DNA of 64,000 nt from the NCBI RefSeq assembly GCF_013205055.1, contig NZ_JABMLF010000003.1, positions 310,001-374,000 of the forward strand, read 5' to 3'. The stretch's first letter is position 1. Each line of letters opens with the position of its first letter. The stretch is from Rathayibacter sp. VKM Ac-2856. Its GTDB lineage: Bacteria; Actinomycetota; Actinomycetes; Actinomycetales; Microbacteriaceae. Position numbers and translations under genes: made by a program. The notes beneath the pieces are model-generated. The model was not told where the DNA came from. It saw nothing but the letters and a program-made list of their open reading frames with translations, and searched no databases. Below are positions 63,854-64,000 of the stretch, in pieces.

Positions 63854-63964
63854 TCTCTCGATACGCCCGCTGCGCGGGCTACTCGATCAGCAAGAGAGGC
63901 GGGCTGCTCGACCAGCACGGGGCACATGCCGGTCGAGCAGCCGCGCAGCGGCGCATCGAGACCC
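63854..63964. repeat. family B repeat elements near window end
   Basis: One complete arm (TCTCGATACGCCCGCTGCGCGGGCTACTCGATCAGCA, 63854-63891) and a second divergent pair (GCTGCTCGACCAGCACGG...CCGGTCGAGCAGCC...GCATCGAGACC, to 63964). They lie between convergent genes. Nothing else is visible between 63683 and 63853. Confidence 0.8.
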
Positions 63965-63968
63965 GGTG

Positions 63969-64000
63969 TCAGCAGCCGATGGCCGGGTAGGCGGCCGTCG
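63969..64000 (-). CDS. C-terminus of another Cys-module secreted protein (5' part outside window)
   Basis: The minus strand carries a TGA at 63969-63971 preceded by codons for TAAYPAIGC. The pattern Tyr-Pro-Ala-x-x-Cys next to the stop is the same as in the five GH43/GH127-like proteins in this window, which end YSARTCG, YPARTCG, YPAARCG, YSARSCR and YSALSCR. Only ten codons are visible, so this is a prediction about the neighbouring sequence. Confidence 0.5.
   Translation of the reverse strand, partial: TAAYPAIGC

Overview
The window looks like chromosomal DNA of a high-GC actinobacterium, most likely a plant-associated member of the Microbacteriaceae (Rathayibacter/Curtobacterium-like). 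The grounds are GC-rich third codon positions, frequent GTG starts, many ATGA/GTGA stop-start overlaps, the protein families present, and two families of short palindromic intergenic repeats. This placement is inference. No tRNA, rRNA, CRISPR array, transposase or integrase was recognised.

Region 1 (1-15.4 kb) is mostly housekeeping. It starts with the 3' end of a Gfo/Idh/MocA oxidoreductase gene, then a PIN-domain nuclease overlapping a hypothetical partner, a lipoprotein, and a complete metQ-metN-metI methionine ABC importer behind a structured leader. A DEAD-box RNA helicase, a 2-hydroxyacid dehydrogenase, a VOC protein, a NarL-type two-component pair, a usp-crcB-crcB fluoride-channel operon and a secreted CHAP-domain protein follow.

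Region 2 (15.4-36.9 kb) is metabolic and transport DNA. It holds a HicB-like pseudogene with one premature stop, kynU-kynB for tryptophan/kynurenine degradation, a ThuA-like/Gfo-Idh pair, and a sugar ABC operon (binding protein, two permeases, intracellular glycoside hydrolase) divergent from its LacI-type regulator across a clear promoter/operator. A cell-surface protein with a Pro/Thr-repeat linker, a DUF2254 membrane protein, a zinc alcohol dehydrogenase, a flavin monooxygenase and a membrane-anchored molybdopterin oxidoreductase complete it.

Region 3 (37.1-64 kb) is the most distinctive part. Five very large secreted proteins are encoded on the minus strand: one GH127-like beta-L-arabinofuranosidase and four GH43-like enzymes with LamG and Ig-like domains. 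All five end in the same roughly 80-residue module bracketed by two cysteines, and a sixth protein cut off by the window end shows the same C-terminus. Three of the upstream regions carry a near-identical palindrome, TGTT(A/C)ACGGTAACA, and at two of them it overlaps a good -35/-10 pair. I read this as a LacI-type regulon for extracellular arabinose-polymer breakdown whose enzymes share an undescribed C-terminal domain. Between these genes lie a three-gene ABC-2 exporter, a BLUF blue-light sensor, a GAF-ANTAR regulator, an isochorismatase-like gene fused at its 3' end to a truncated neighbour, a possible winged-helix/WxL-like/small-peptide surface locus, and a ricin-lectin metalloprotease.

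The two repeat families sit just downstream of stop codons, mostly between convergent genes, and probably act as terminators or mRNA-end structures.
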